DNA from: Trichoplusia ni
Taxonomy: Eukaryota > Arthropoda > Insecta > Lepidoptera > Noctuidae
Assembly (NCBI RefSeq): GCF_003590095.1
Contig: NC_039480.1
Span: forward strand, 3,821,328 to 3,885,327
DNA: 64,000 nucleotides
Reading direction: 5' to 3'
Positions 46,501 to 57,574 of this stretch are shown piece after piece; the stretch's first letter is position 1; each line of letters begins with the position of its first letter. The notes under the pieces were generated by a model. It searched no databases, was not told the origin of the DNA, and saw nothing but the letters and a program-made list of their open reading frames with translations. A program made the translations under genes and the position numbers.

Positions 46501-49410
46501 TCGAGAGACTTGGCATTTTTTTACATTTAATGTTTTTGGTGGGATCTCATTTATTTTTTGTAAGTGTATTTCTTTCTTTTTTTTTAGGTGTCATAATTTC
46601 TAGGACTTCAGCTACTGCTTTGCTTAGAACCCATTCTCTATCTCTATCTCTTTTGTTTCTTCTCTGAGACTTCGTTACTTCTAATGTAAACAAGCTTAAA
46701 CTTATATATATATGCATATATATATCTACTAACTTACAAACTATAGCTAAACTAAACTAAATAACACGTAAAGTTCTCCGAATATCAATTATCACTACAA
46801 TATTTTTTAGTTTCGAAATGGTTTTTCATAGACAGGTGGCGCTATCAAATGAAAATTATCGAATTATTCTGAAGTACTACTTAGACTGCGCTTTGTAACG
46901 AAACCATAGCGCGATTCAGACACGTACAACGCCATCTATCGAGCGCGCATACAATATTTATCGCAATACAATGGAGTTTTAGCTTTATTAATTTAATGAA
47001 TTATGAATTTTATGTATTAATTTGTATTAATGATAGTCTGTGTATTACATTTATATTATTCTTTTCTATTCTATGTATGTATTCATCCAATTGAATAGGT
47101 ACTTAAACAACGAACAAAGTTAACAATGCAGTCAAAATCCATACATAATGTTCTTGCCAAACCGCAAATATAAAATTGTTTTCTATGGCATATTATTTTT
47201 TAATGTTTTTATAATTTTTCCTTTATATGTGGCTAAGGACCTATCTTGGTGCAAAATTTGAAGTTTCTAAGTCTGCTAGAAGTACCTTAGATTTTTGATG
47301 ATCTGTCAGTGAGTCAGTGAGTGACAAAATGGTGTAACTTTGATCGACCGTAACTCCTAAACCATTAATTCAATTGGCATGTAATTTCGAACTTAAGCTT
47401 GTTCTAATGCCTACTATTATTCCCCGAAAAGCTAAACTCCTAGCTTTGTCCACGTCGAAGATACAGGGGGGGCGAAACAGCCGCGAATCGCTTCGAGAAA
47501 AGATGGTACGGCCGTGCCCGTTTTGCTCGAGACTTGGCAGGGGCACTGCCGTGCCCTCAGATATCTATGTAATACAAATTTGTAATGCCTTCTTTTGCTG
47601 TGCCCTAACAGGGTCCATAACATTGTACCTAGCTTTAAGCCTTTAATTTAACATCTTTTGTCACATTATGGAATGCAAATCTATACTAATATATAAAGCT
47701 GAAGAGTTTGTTTGTTTGTTTGAACGCGCTAATCTCAGGAACTACTGGTCCAAACAAAAAATATTTTTGTGTTGAATAGACCATTCATCGAAGAAGGCTT
47801 TAGGCTATAAACCATCACGCTGCGACTAATAGGAGCGAAGATACAATGGAAAATGTGAAAAACAGGGCGGGTATAAATCTAAACTTATATCTACTACCCA
47901 CGGGGACGAAGTCGCGGGCAACAGCTTGTAAATAGATATATGAATATGAACTTTTTAAGAAATTACTCACAGTATTCATTGCCACCATGGGAATATTCCA
48001 CATCTTTGTACTGTTCGCTTTGACCTGTACTATGCAGGCCGTCTGCTGGCCTGAACCCTGACGCCAGTCCCGTTCTAGGCCTTAGGACTTCTACTGGTTC
48101 ATCGAGATCTTCATCAGCTGTTGAAAGAAAATTGGCAGATTATAATTAATTAGTTGTGATAATTAAATTTGATACAAGGGTTTAGTCACATCTGGAGTCG
48201 CGGTTTATAAACCAACCGATTTTTTTTTTTAAGCCTATTAGAACTTAAGAACTTAGCCCTCAGAGTCGGGAGTGTAACTTGCAATTTATCTTTTAGCATT
48301 TGTCGTTTAAAGAAAATGGTAAAAAAATACACTTACTAGGCCAACTGTTGATGGCACTGACTACCTGGAAACAGAGATTTATTAAAAGGAAATTATTTAT
48401 TTAATAATTTATGTACACACACAAGAGGTCTTAAAAGTAACATAACATATGTAAATACAAATGATGTACAAGGGTAGAGAAGTCGTCAATATTGGCAGTC
48501 ATGGTGTGTGGCTCAATTAAACTAATAAATCAATTAACACTAATATATACTACACATAACTAAAAATATATTTTAATATATAAATATATAAATATATATA
48601 TGCATATATATATACACATAGGTATAAATACTATATGTATATCCAAAATAAATCATTATGTTACTTTTCAAACCAGTTACTTATGGAGTTTTTTGCCGGT
48701 TCTTCTCCATACAAACGTTTTAAAAGTGCCTAAAAAACGGCGTATTATTTAAATAAAAACCTTTAGATTTTTATATTTTTTGATATAGTTTAATTATTTT
48801 AAGACATCACTGACAAACGGTGTAGATAAATATCGTGAGGAAACCTGGATTCTTACTGCAGTGAGCTAGCGTAGTGATCAACTGTTGGTCTAGTGGTTAG
48901 TGACCCTGACTGCTATACCGGAGGTCGTGGGTTCGATTCCCGCCCAGGAAAAATGTTGTGTGATGAGCATGATCATTTGTTCTGGTGTCTGGGTGTAATT
49001 TATCCATAATATGTATGTATTTAGAAATATATAAGTAAGTTTATCAGTTGTCTGGTTACCATAACACAAGCTCTGCTTAGCTTGGGATCAGATAACCGTG
49101 TGTGAGTTGTCCCATGATATTAAAAAAGATATTAAACCTTCCCTATACGGGAAGAGGCCTGTGCCCAGCAGTGGGAACTCCTTTGTTTGGCATTATTAGT
49201 AGATTATTCCATTGCTTCTGTTGCTAATCTTTTATGATTGCACGGATAGCCGAGTGGTTCAACCCGTCCGCAGGTACAATCTCCGCCTACAAGCATTTGT
49301 GTGATCCACGAATGTTTGTCCTGAGTCTGGGTGTCTTGTGCATGTGACTTGAATATTTGTGAAAATAAAAAAGTGCTCACCATCAACAAAGCTAACCCCA
49401 CGGCCTTCAT
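37566..49410 (-). CDS. Large secreted silk-type protein, sericin-2-like candidate
   Basis: Seven coding exons join in phase: 49381-49410, 48337-48364, 47971-48117, 45105-45272, 44482-44679, 43608-43742 and 37566-42976 (6117 nt, 2038 aa). The signal peptide begins MKAVGLALLMVVSAI and is cut near SWPTDEDL. Residues 20-236 are polar, Arg/His/Gln-rich. Residues about 324-375 are a charged helical stretch (EGQAITDHVREF to ANKVKAY). Four Asn/Pro/Tyr modules (KF.NNPRY.D.YPN, DYPVHVRKGY, WNQGPNSHLLR) start near 423, 593, 762 and 887. FADVIALP.GTY is repeated near 1028 and 1233. From about 1398 the protein is extremely Lys/Glu/Asp/Ser-rich with KHKK and KKHK clusters. The layout and the Lys-rich C-terminus recall Bombyx sericin 2, a non-cocoon adhesive silk protein. 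The assignment rests on layout and composition only. Introns carry many transposons. Confidence 0.8.
43016..43525 (+). mobile_element. Two SINE A copies in silk-gene intron 6
   Basis: A partial copy at 43016-43170 (GGCCTGTTGGTCTAGTGGTT) and a near-complete one at 43330-43525 (CCGGAGGTCGTGGGTTCGAT to GAGACTAGATGGCGTTG). A scrap of 5S-SINE tail lies between them (about 43272-43325). Confidence 0.7.
43800..44440. mobile_element. SINE B and dispersed repeat K in intron 5
   Basis: SINE B (-) at 43800-43940. Repeat K at about 44150-44300 (CTTCTACTGACTAAAACCCA, GTGTACCGGGGCCACTG), which recurs reversed at 63040-63160 and partly at 53400-53490. The class of K is not recognised; it may be a LINE remnant. 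Confidence 0.5.
45318..45525 (+). mobile_element. SINE family B in intron 3
   Basis: GCACGGATAGCCGAGTGGTT head and A-rich tail at 45515-45530. It starts about 45 bp upstream (in transcript sense) of the exon-4 acceptor. Confidence 0.75.
45847..46548. repeat. Near-perfect 192-bp inverted repeat (foldback)
   Basis: The left arm 45847-46038 and right arm 46356-46548 are inverse copies over about 190 bp with a single mismatch near the outer end (GAAATCCCACC against GAGATCCCACC). The arms enclose a 317-bp loop with no gene. It lies in intron 3 of the second silk gene, so the silk pre-mRNA would contain a long hairpin. It may be a recent foldback transposon or a hairpin-RNA source. Confidence 0.9.
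47100..47930. mobile_element. Dispersed repeat followed by Helitron-like element
   Basis: 47220-47640 holds a lepidopteran repeat (GATCTGTCAGTGAGTCAGTG, ACGGCCGTGCCCGTTTTGCT, GGCACTGCCGTGCCCTC). The Helitron-like copy at 47681-47930 ends GCGGGCAACAGCTTGT just 41 bp from exon 3. Confidence 0.6.
48405..49370. mobile_element. Repeats in silk-gene intron 1
   Basis: LINE-like tail at 48405-48520 (pair of 4430-4590). SINE A (+) at 48880-49110. LINE tail at about 49125-49190 (GCCTGTGCCCAGCAGTGGGA). SINE B (+) at 49238-49370, whose 3' end is about 10 bp from the exon-1 donor at 49380. Confidence 0.65.
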
Positions 49411-49444
49411 TTTGAAATGATTTGAAAAACAACTGTTCCGTACC

Positions 49445-49452
49445 TTTATATA
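49445..49452 (-). promoter_or_regulatory. TATA box of second silk gene
   Basis: TATATAAA on the minus strand, 35-42 bp before the start codon at 49410. The leader is therefore very short, as in the sericin-like gene. Confidence 0.7.
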
Positions 49453-49493
49453 TAAGATTCGATGAAAATCTATGTTTGGCAGGACACAAGCTG

Positions 49494-49501
49494 AACAAAC
49501 A
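49494..49501 (-). promoter_or_regulatory. Candidate Forkhead site
   Basis: TGTTTGTT on the minus strand about 45 bp upstream of the TATA box. It matches the Forkhead core used in other silk promoters. By itself it is weak evidence. Confidence 0.3.
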
Positions 49502-49589
49502 TTATAATTTACTGTTTTGACACTTACCTCTAGCTAATATTTCTAAAAGATTTATTTCGTAAACTAAATTTCGATGGCACTATATAAAT

Positions 49590-50470
49590 AACACCAGCCT
49601 GTCACTGTCCCACTGCAGGCCTCTCATACAGAGAACGAGCATTGATCACCACGCTTGTGAGCTGCCCCACGGTGGGGCGCCATTACCGAAGCTCTTAATA
49701 ACACCCGCCTGTAACTGTCTCACTGCAGGCCTCTCATACAGAGAACGAGCATTTAACTTTGTCTTTTAATAAGTCACAATTAAACAATTTAAAGACCATT
49801 AAGGTTTAAAAAGCAAATCAAGTAAGTGACAAATTTCACAGAAACCTGATTTCAGTCTAACCGGATTCAGCTAAGTACCAGTGTTTTACAAGGAGCGACT
49901 GCCTGTCTGACCTCCTCAACCCAGTTACCTGGGCAACACGATACCCCTTGGTTAGACTGGTTGTCAGACTTTCCAGCTTCTGACTACCTGTAAACGACTG
50001 TCAAAAATGTATAAATAACAGCCGGGACCCACAATTTAACTTATTTCCGCAACACGGAGGTACTCCTACTGGACGGTCACCCATCCAAGGGCCGAACTTA
50101 TTAAGTGTGGCTTAACCTGTGATTGATTAACTTGTGCAGTTGTAACTCGGCCAGTGTTCGTTACACAAACATTTGTCCCATTTGTTGTTTGTGGGAATCG
50201 AACCCACGGAATGTCGCCCGTATAACAGTCAGGGCTACTAACCACTCCACCTACCTGTCTAGCTTTCACAACAGCAATAATATGACTTTAAGAAGAAATA
50301 CAATTTGGGACAAATATTTGTGTAACGAGCACTGTATTTATTTCTTTTTCTGGGTGTAATTTATCAACATTATGTATGTATTTAGAAATTAATATAAAGT
50401 ATGTTTATTAGTTGTCTAGTACTCATAATACAAGCTTTGCTTATTTTGAGACTAGATGGCGTTGTGCAAA
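49590..50470. mobile_element. LINE tails, 5S SINE and SINE A pieces
   Basis: Tandem LINE 3'-tail copies at about 49597-49650 and 49700-49750 (CACTGCAGGCCTCTCATACA twice). 5S-derived SINE (-) at 49847-50135. SINE A head (-) at 50160-50255 and SINE A tail (+) at 50290-50470. Confidence 0.6.
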
Positions 50471-50976
50471 AATTCTAGTCGTCCAGAACTTTTTTCCAGT
50501 TTTACTTTATTTAAGGCGTTGTTAAGCCTCCAATCCCAAAAGTTAACGAAAGTTCTATGAATGTTTGGTTGTTTGTCTCTCTTTCACTCCTAAACTACTA
50601 TGACACCCATTAACACATATAGTTTTTACCCGACTGCGTCAGAAAGGTGTTATGTTTCGACAGCTATTAGATACCGACGGGCGAATCTGCTGGAAAAATA
50701 AAGTTTGCTATAAACCCAATTTAAACAATTACCAACACCTGTGCAATCACATTGTTTTTGCGTAAAAACTATAAATCAATGAAATATTTAAATTAATAAA
50801 TCCATGTGTGTCAATGTGTGACCAAATATAATAAATTATTATTGGAACGAAAACATAATTTATTTGTACAACAGCAATAAAACGACACAGTTATAAGATT
50901 CTTTTGTTATTTTATTCAATAATTATTATTTACTATTTTTGCTTAAGTTAACATACCTAATTGGTGTATATTATAG
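50471..50976. other. No gene seen
   Basis: AT-rich DNA. A degraded Helitron core is possible near 50550-50650. Confidence 0.4.
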
Positions 50977-51585
50977 ACTAGCTGTTGCCCGCAACTTCGT
51001 CCGCGTGGTTAGAAGATATCATTTCATTGGCCTAGCCTTTTCCCAACTATGTTGGGGTCGGCTACCAGTCCAACCGGTTTCAGCTAAGTACCAGTGTTTT
51101 ACAAGGAGCGACTGCCTATCTGACCTCCTCAACCCAGTTACCTGGGCAACACGATACCCCTTGGTTAGACTGGCTGTCAGACTTTTTCAAGCTTCTGACT
51201 ACCTGTAACGACTGTCAAAGATGTAGGAATAACAGCCGGGACCCACAATTTAACGTGCCTTCCGAAACACGGAGGAACTCGTTATGACAAAGATGGTCAC
51301 CCATCTACGGACCAACCGCGTCAAGCATAGCTTAACCTGTGATCGAATCACTTACGCAGTTATAGCTTAGCCACGAGCTCCTCCTGGTTAGAAGATATAA
51401 GATAGGAATTATTGAACGGAAGCCCTCGAAGATGAATGATGTTCCTTGTTTTTCCACATTTTCTATTGTATCTTCGCTCCTCTTAGTCGCAGCGTGATGG
51501 TATATAGCCTACAGCCTTCCTCGATGAATGGTCTATTCAACACAAAAAGATTTTTAGTAGAAGTATAGAGTATAGATATAGATTT
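50977..51585 (-). mobile_element. Helitron-like element interrupted by a SINE
   Basis: The 3' end at 50977 (CTAGCTGTTGCCCGCAACTT) continues after the SINE at 51386-51585 (GGTTAGAAGATATAAGATAG.. ..GTCTATTCAACACAAAA). Confidence 0.7.
51020..51385 (-). mobile_element. 5S rRNA-derived SINE with 13-bp target duplication
   Basis: GGTTAGAAGATAT at 51007-51019 is repeated at 51386-51398. The 366-bp insert read on the minus strand begins GAGCTCGTGGCTAAGCTATA. It then carries GATCACAGGTTAAGC and GACGCGGTTGGTCCGTAGAT plus GGGTGACC, matching the internal promoter region of 5S rRNA (GATCACCGAAATTAAGC, GCGCGGTTAGTACTTGGATG, GGGGACC). The tail is AT-rich (AATGAAATG). Confidence 0.85.
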
Positions 51586-51679
51586 AAGTACAGTGAGTAG
51601 GTACCTAGCTACCTAGATAACAATTTAAAAAAAATATTTTTTTTTTATTTAAAGTGCAGTTGTTGATAGTAAACGTAAT

Positions 51680-51990
51680 TCCTTGTCTTATCGTATGGTT
51701 GATGTACAACCTGGTGTCAGAGTTTAAACCGCCCGTAGACCTCTGACGTGACGCAAGACACTCTTGAACAATTCTCACGTGTGTCTTCCTCACGATGTTC
51801 TCTGTCACCGTTTTAAACAAATGCTATAATATATCACCAGCCTATATACGTCCCACTGCTGGGCACAGGCCTCTTCCCGTATAGGGAAGGTTGAGCATTG
51901 ATCACCACGCTAGCTCACTGCAGTTTAGCTGCAGATTCCAATATTTCGAATCCAGGTTTCCTCACGATGTTTTTCTTTACCGTTTCGTCG
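51680..51990 (-). repeat. Repeat E and LINE 3' tail
   Basis: Repeat E at 51690-51810 (GATGTACAACCTGGTGTCAG to GTGTGTCTTCCTCACG). A non-LTR 3' tail follows at 51835-51990 (CCCACTGCTGGGCACAGGCC, TTTCCTCACGATGTTTTTCT). Confidence 0.6.
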
Positions 51991-53990
51991 GTGGAGTCTA
52001 AGATTAATTAAAAATATACATGCAACTGTGAAAAAAACATTTTGTTACTTTGCCTTTGTTGGGATTAAACCTATACCTCCTGCATACAAACAAATCCATG
52101 AATAAAACGGCAATTTCACACCGTCATCATTTACGTTACAAAGTAGGTTAAATTAGCAAATTAGAATAACTTTTTAATACGCACGTGATCCTAAACTATA
52201 TTGATGCGATCATTCAAATTCAAATCTATAATAACCTTTGTCTTTGCTATCACTTCTGTCATAATATAAATATATAACGAATCTTATTTACTAATATTTG
52301 TGCTACATGACACAAATGCGCGCGAAAACCATTGTGGTGCGAACAAAAACACATTTTTCACGGTGATTAAAATGTGACGTCGGTTTTAAATCAATAAAAA
52401 TATTAAAAACGGTAAATATGCACCTACTTAGCTGCTTACACTATTGAATATTAATTATAAACAAAATAAAGAGTTCATAAACGTATCAATTGCATTTCGT
52501 GACTGCTAACGCCATCTTGTGTTGAAAAGGGGGTTTATTATTTTTTCTATCGTTTGTTGCATCCGTATTGTCATCTCGTTGTATTATGATGCTTCAGAAA
52601 AAGTAATTGCGGTGTGAAAACTCGAAAAGCCAGAATAATAAAAGAGATTTTGAAAATTTAGATGCCTTTTTAGAAGTAGATAACCTTTGAGACGATGCAG
52701 TTGTATACACTTAGTCTGCAATGAAGAATACAAATTTTAATTTAAAATTAAAAGATTTAAAAATCTAAACATCCACGTTTTTAAATGTCACTCCATTCAA
52801 ATTTAATCAAAATCGATTCAGCCGTTTTTGTAGTTGTTAATTGCGTTGTCATCGGCTTTGATGCTACCCTGAAATTTTAAACCTGCTAGCTTTTCGGGGA
52901 GTGCTTCAAAATTGAATTTAAAAAAAAGAACCGGAATGATGAACAATAATAATAAATTTATCTTTATCTTTAACAAACAAGAAAGTGAGTGTATAAAGAC
53001 GTAAGAACAATAAACCTTTGGAAACAAGATGCAAACAGTAGGTACATGCTAATGATAAGTTCAATGATATTTTTCTGTAGAAATGCAACTGTATAACTTA
53101 ATAATGGTGTCATTAACGCATATTGAATTAATTACTACGTCGTCATTTATAACTAAAACAGTATGCCAATAACCCGAGTTGAGACAATAAGGTTTAAAAC
53201 AGCTGTATCGACTTTACGTCATTTTCAATACCCGCTAAAATAATCTAGAATAGAATTCTCGGTATATTCCAGAATTTTAATTTATTATTTATCAAGCCTA
53301 ACTTAAAATAGAAGAGGGGTTATTTTGTAAGACAGGAAAATCCCGCCTCTTTCGGGGGAAGAAGTAGGTACTGGGTAGTACTAACTCTGGCTAAAGCAGT
53401 AGAAGGGGCCCGGGGTGTTTTTAGTCGGTGGAAGTCCGACATATCCCCACGCCATGCCCTCGACGTGGGTTGAAGACATTAGCGTTTCACACCGGAAAAA
53501 AAAAGAAAAAAAAAAGGGTAGTATACCTACTATTACTGACTAAACGTGATTTGCCTAAACCACCCTGCAACGACTCCCTCTTTTGATAGCCCTTGCGGTT
53601 CGTGGTATAAATCAATAATTCATCATTGGAAAGACAAATTCTTACAAGTTGTTTCAAAAATACATGATTTGTTATAATTTTAACAATGATAAACCGACTT
53701 TAACTAAACATATCACAGCAGATTGCTAGAAAAAAATAGTATACATTCATTCATCCGTTACAAAACTAAATAATTTTGAGTATTAATATTTTAAATTGCG
53801 TTACATATACCAGATCTCATTGCTGCAATATTTAATAAAATTTTATGTTTCTGATTTCTTCAACAAAACGTTTAGTTAATCTACTTTATCATATACATCG
53901 CAACTGCTGATAGTGATAGCGCCCAAACGTCAAACTGACATGACTTAAAAGAAACACACCGTTTAGAGTTTTCAAGGAAAACATTGCATT
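51991..53990. other. No gene; repeats F and K
   Basis: Repeat F (-) at 52780-53000 and a repeat K piece at about 53400-53490. The rest is AT-rich intergenic DNA up to the HINT3 promoter. TGACATGAC and GTCAAACTGACATG near 53930-53944 precede the HINT3 start. Confidence 0.5.
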
Positions 53991-54026
53991 AAAAAAGAAA
54001 AGCCGCTATTTAATATTTATTTAAAA

Positions 54027-55936
54027 ATGTCGGAGCCTACACCCGGTGTATCGCCGTGTGTATTCTGTAATATTGTTAATAAAGTGGAACGCACAGAAAT
54101 ATTATTCGAAGATGACGATATTTGCGTATTCCCTGATATCAAACCAGCGAGTAAATTGCACGTCTTAGTTATACCAAAGAGGCATATTGAAGATGTAAAA
54201 TGCTTGACGCCGGATGATAAGGAATTAAGTAAGTCTTTTTTGTCTAAAACTCATTATTATTTAGTTATTAAAAGTGTCTTTCTTAATCCCATAGTCAGAC
54301 TTTGGGTGGGGTGACCATAAACATGATTTAAAACTCCCGTATTGAATTGCGTCTTATTTATTGATAATTTATTTGCTGTATATGGTATACTATACTTATT
54401 TTTATTCATATTAATATATGTTTTGTATCTTTGAGGCCCAATATTGGCACAAAAATTTATAAATTTACTTTGTTTATCCCAGTTTGCAGTTATAAGTTAT
54501 AACTAATTTTGAGCAAAGGTCATATAACTTTAGTACTTATTCTAAACTAATATATTATTAATAAATTATAAACAATGGCTGGCCTGTTGGTCTAGTGGTT
54601 AGTGGCCCTGAAAGCCATACAAAAAGTTGTTGGTTTGATTCATAACTTGGGTAAATGTTTGTGTGATGAGCGATCATTTGTTCTGAATCTGGGTGCAATC
54701 TATCTGTAATGTATGTATTTTTAAAAATATAAGTATGTTGATCAGTTGTCTAGTACTCATAATACAAGCTTTGCTTAGTTTGAGACTAGATGGCGTTGTG
54801 TGAAAATTTGTGGAATGTTATAAACCTTAAAAATGTTGACCATTTAATCAATCATTTAAATAAATATTATGGTTAAATCTTGCCTACACCATGAACATAC
54901 AAATACAATTGTGAATCCTGCACTATTAAACCTAAAGAAATATCCATCTATTTTCCAGTCGCGAAAATGTTGAACGTAGCACGTGATCTCCTTTCCAAAA
55001 GCAATTTACCCTTGGAAGACTCAAGACTTGGGTACCACTGGCCACCGTTCCGCAGCGTCAGACATCTGCACTTACATGCCATCGCTCCGGCCTCAGAAAT
55101 GGGTTTTATATCACGACTTATATTTAAAAAGGACTCCTATTGGTTTGTATCTGTAAGTATTGCATTTGTTTTTTAACTATCTACTGGGGATCTAACATTA
55201 ATTTATGCTATACTAAAAATTTGGGATGAAGAATTGTTTTTCTGCTAATTTAATTTCAATATCCAAGTATACTTTAATTATTTTTTCTGAAAAAATAAAA
55301 AGACTAATAGGGATGATGACAATTTTTTTTTGCAGTGTCCGTCTTCTAGTTTTTTGTATAATAATGGATACGTATTTTTTAATTTGTCCCGCAAACATAA
55401 ATTGACCAAATTACAGTGAATGAAACTTACGCGTGACGTCACGATTGAGTATAAATTTTCCTCTATCGTTACGTCACAAGCCCCCTCTCCTAAACTTTAA
55501 AGCAGTTAATCTTTGTCAATTCTAGTTTTTCTGAAAAAGGAAAAAATACGTGTCTCATACTTTTCAATTATCTAACTGAGGGACTAATGAGATGTTTTCT
55601 TTTTATACCCAGTCATCATCCCTATTCTGTTCATTCTGTGACCTGAAAATTGTATTAAAATTGGTGCAGTTTTTTGAAGATTATTCTCACCAAGCAAATA
55701 TGAGTCTAATATTTATTAATAAACCTCTTCAAAACTAAAAACAAACAATTATGCTCATAAAACAAGTTTTACTTAGTTTGATACTAGATGGCGTTGTGCG
55801 AAAGTTGTGGAATATTACATTCTTAGCCAATCTTCATGAAGCACTTGCAATGTTTTCGTAAATGTTTTTTTATTATTATTAATATATTATTTTTTCTATT
55901 TTTCAGCCAGAATACGTGGAATCAATGCTCGGATGA
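54027..55936 (+). CDS. HINT3: HINT3-type histidine-triad nucleotide hydrolase
   Basis: Exons 54027-54228, 54959-55152 and 55907-55936 (426 nt, 141 aa) join in phases 1 and 0. The HIT fold is complete: the N-terminal CVFCNIV (Cys11, Cys14), FPDIKPAS, HVLVIPKRHI, then the triad motif HLHLHAIAP with His103, His105 and His107, and the C-terminal SYWFVSPEYVESMLG. The order and the GFISRLIFKKDSYWF segment match HINT3 rather than HINT1 or FHIT. HINT3 enzymes hydrolyse adenosine 5'-monophosphoramidates in the cytoplasm and nucleus. The protein is shorter than human HINT3 (182 aa), mostly at the N-terminus. Exon 3 adds only nine residues. Intron 1 holds SINE A (54578-54815). Intron 2 holds MITE-1 and a SINE tail. 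No TATA box is evident, as expected of a housekeeping gene. Confidence 0.93.
54578..54815 (+). mobile_element. SINE family A in HINT3 intron 1
   Basis: GGCCTGTTGGTCTAGTGGTT head and GAGACTAGATGGCGTTGTGT end. Degenerate B box (TTGGTTTGATTCATAAC). Confidence 0.75.
55306..55626 (+). mobile_element. MITE-1 in HINT3 intron 2
   Basis: AGGGATGATGAC and GTCATCATCCCT ends with AAT/ATT flanks. A SINE A 3' end fragment (ACTAGATGGCGTTGTG) follows at about 55740-55810. Confidence 0.85.
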
Positions 55937-57479
55937 CTCCCGCAGTCAAAACTGTAGTTAAATATAAAATGTGGGTAGGTTAAACTCATTCAATACGATT
56001 TAGAAGATTTTCTTCTTGTACCACATGGTATAACGCCACATCTTAAGTTTGCTTCAAATCGTCAAATGTTTCTTATATACGTAAAAACTTAATTGAAAAA
56101 CGTATAAAATACAAAAATAATAATGTTTTATAATTAAGAGATAACGGTTTACAAACGCGCATATATATTGTATCGGGATCGCCCGACTAGTTTCGGGCCC
56201 AATCAGAGTCCTTAATCATAAGCTGCCGCGATGGCGAGCGAGCAAGTCAAATTAGTCGAAACTACTCGGGCGATCCCGATTTACACTCGTGATTGAACCG
56301 GTATTTTTACCACGTTTTTATACACTCACTTTCTTGTTTGTTTGTCGTTCCGATTGGATTTTTGGGAGTTCATTTTGAGGCACTTTCCGATAAGCTAGCA
56401 GGCTGATATTTTCAGGGTAGCTTCAAACCCGAGGGAAATGCAATTTACAACCATAAGAAGGGCTGAACCGATTTTGATAAAATTCCAATGAAGTGACATT
56501 TAAAAACGTGGGTAATTAGATTTTTAAATCTATTAGTTTTTCAATTTATGCCTTTGCTTCACGAGAAGCTAAAGCTTGTTTTAAGTAAATATATTGGCCT
56601 AGTTATCATTCCATGATTCCATACATTATATAAATGTAAATAAGTCTTTAAATTATATTCTTGTAATCCTATCTACATATTGAGCCCATATATTAGATAT
56701 ATGACCTGGGAGGTATGAACTTATGACGTCATAAAAGTCGTATAGAACGTTATAGAACTTGGAAGGTTTAGCTTACGTAGTTAATAGTTATAACGTCACA
56801 CAAGTGGGATAGAATGTACAAAAATTTGTATTCTTGAATTACATTATCACAACATAACTATTGCAGTCTCTACAATGTGCCCCTAAATTTCTTTTAGTAC
56901 AGGCTGGATAAACTAATTCTATAATCCCGCCAAAATGCTAGAACGGTATTTATTGTTAAAATGTGTATCTTGTTGTTCTTCCTTGGGTATTTAAATGAAA
57001 ATTCTTGTAGCAATAATCGTTGTGATGTGGAAATTATTATTGTAAATATGTTTGTATTTATTTTTAGTTAAATAATCTAATAAATGATTTTGTGATGGAT
57101 ATGCCGTGTATGTTTTGTCTTTGTCACGATAGCAGAATAATATATAGAGAGAGTTATCGAAAACGTACAAAGAGTTATTTATACACTTTTGTAACGTAAT
57201 AGTAACACGTTAGAAATCGACTAAGAATGACTAGTCGATTCTACCCGCAAACTGTAAGTTGACTCCACAGCAGCCAAAGACATTATTTACACTCTAACGA
57301 CTCTAACAGCAGCAAAGACTCTACTAGCGTATATTATGTCTTTGAACAGCAGCATTTTGCCAAAGAAGTTTTTACACTAAAATTGCTTTATAATCGTCTA
57401 AACGTAATATCGAGAATTCGAGACACATCCCTCAAAAGTGTCAAATTGACATTGATTTGACATTCTGAAAAGAAAACAC
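55937..57479. other. Intergenic: repeats and EEF1AKMT2 upstream region
   Basis: A dispersed repeat (TCGCCCGACTAGTTTCGGGC) at about 56165-56285 and repeat F (+) at 56305-56520. The rest is AT-rich. AATAAA at about 57079 is remote for HINT3. GTCAAATTGACATTGATTTG at 57438-57457 just precedes the EEF1AKMT2 leader exon. Confidence 0.5.
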
Positions 57480-57574
57480 GATTGCAGAGTGTAGTTTCAC
57501 AAAATAAATAACTATTTTTACGATTATTCATTAATAGAAAATAACATATTTAAGTAATTTTACTTAAAGAATAG
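57480..57574 (+). other. EEF1AKMT2: 5' untranslated exon of EEF1AKMT2 (start approximate)
   Basis: A strong donor (ATAG|GTAAGT) at 57574/57575 pairs with the acceptor TTTTACAG|ACAA at 58295, four bases before the ATG at 58299. The 5' limit is a guess. Confidence 0.55.

Noticed and set aside
51020..51385. Genuine 5S rRNA gene
   Set aside because: Only the internal region resembles 5S; the element has a non-5S tail, a target duplication and many dispersed copies.
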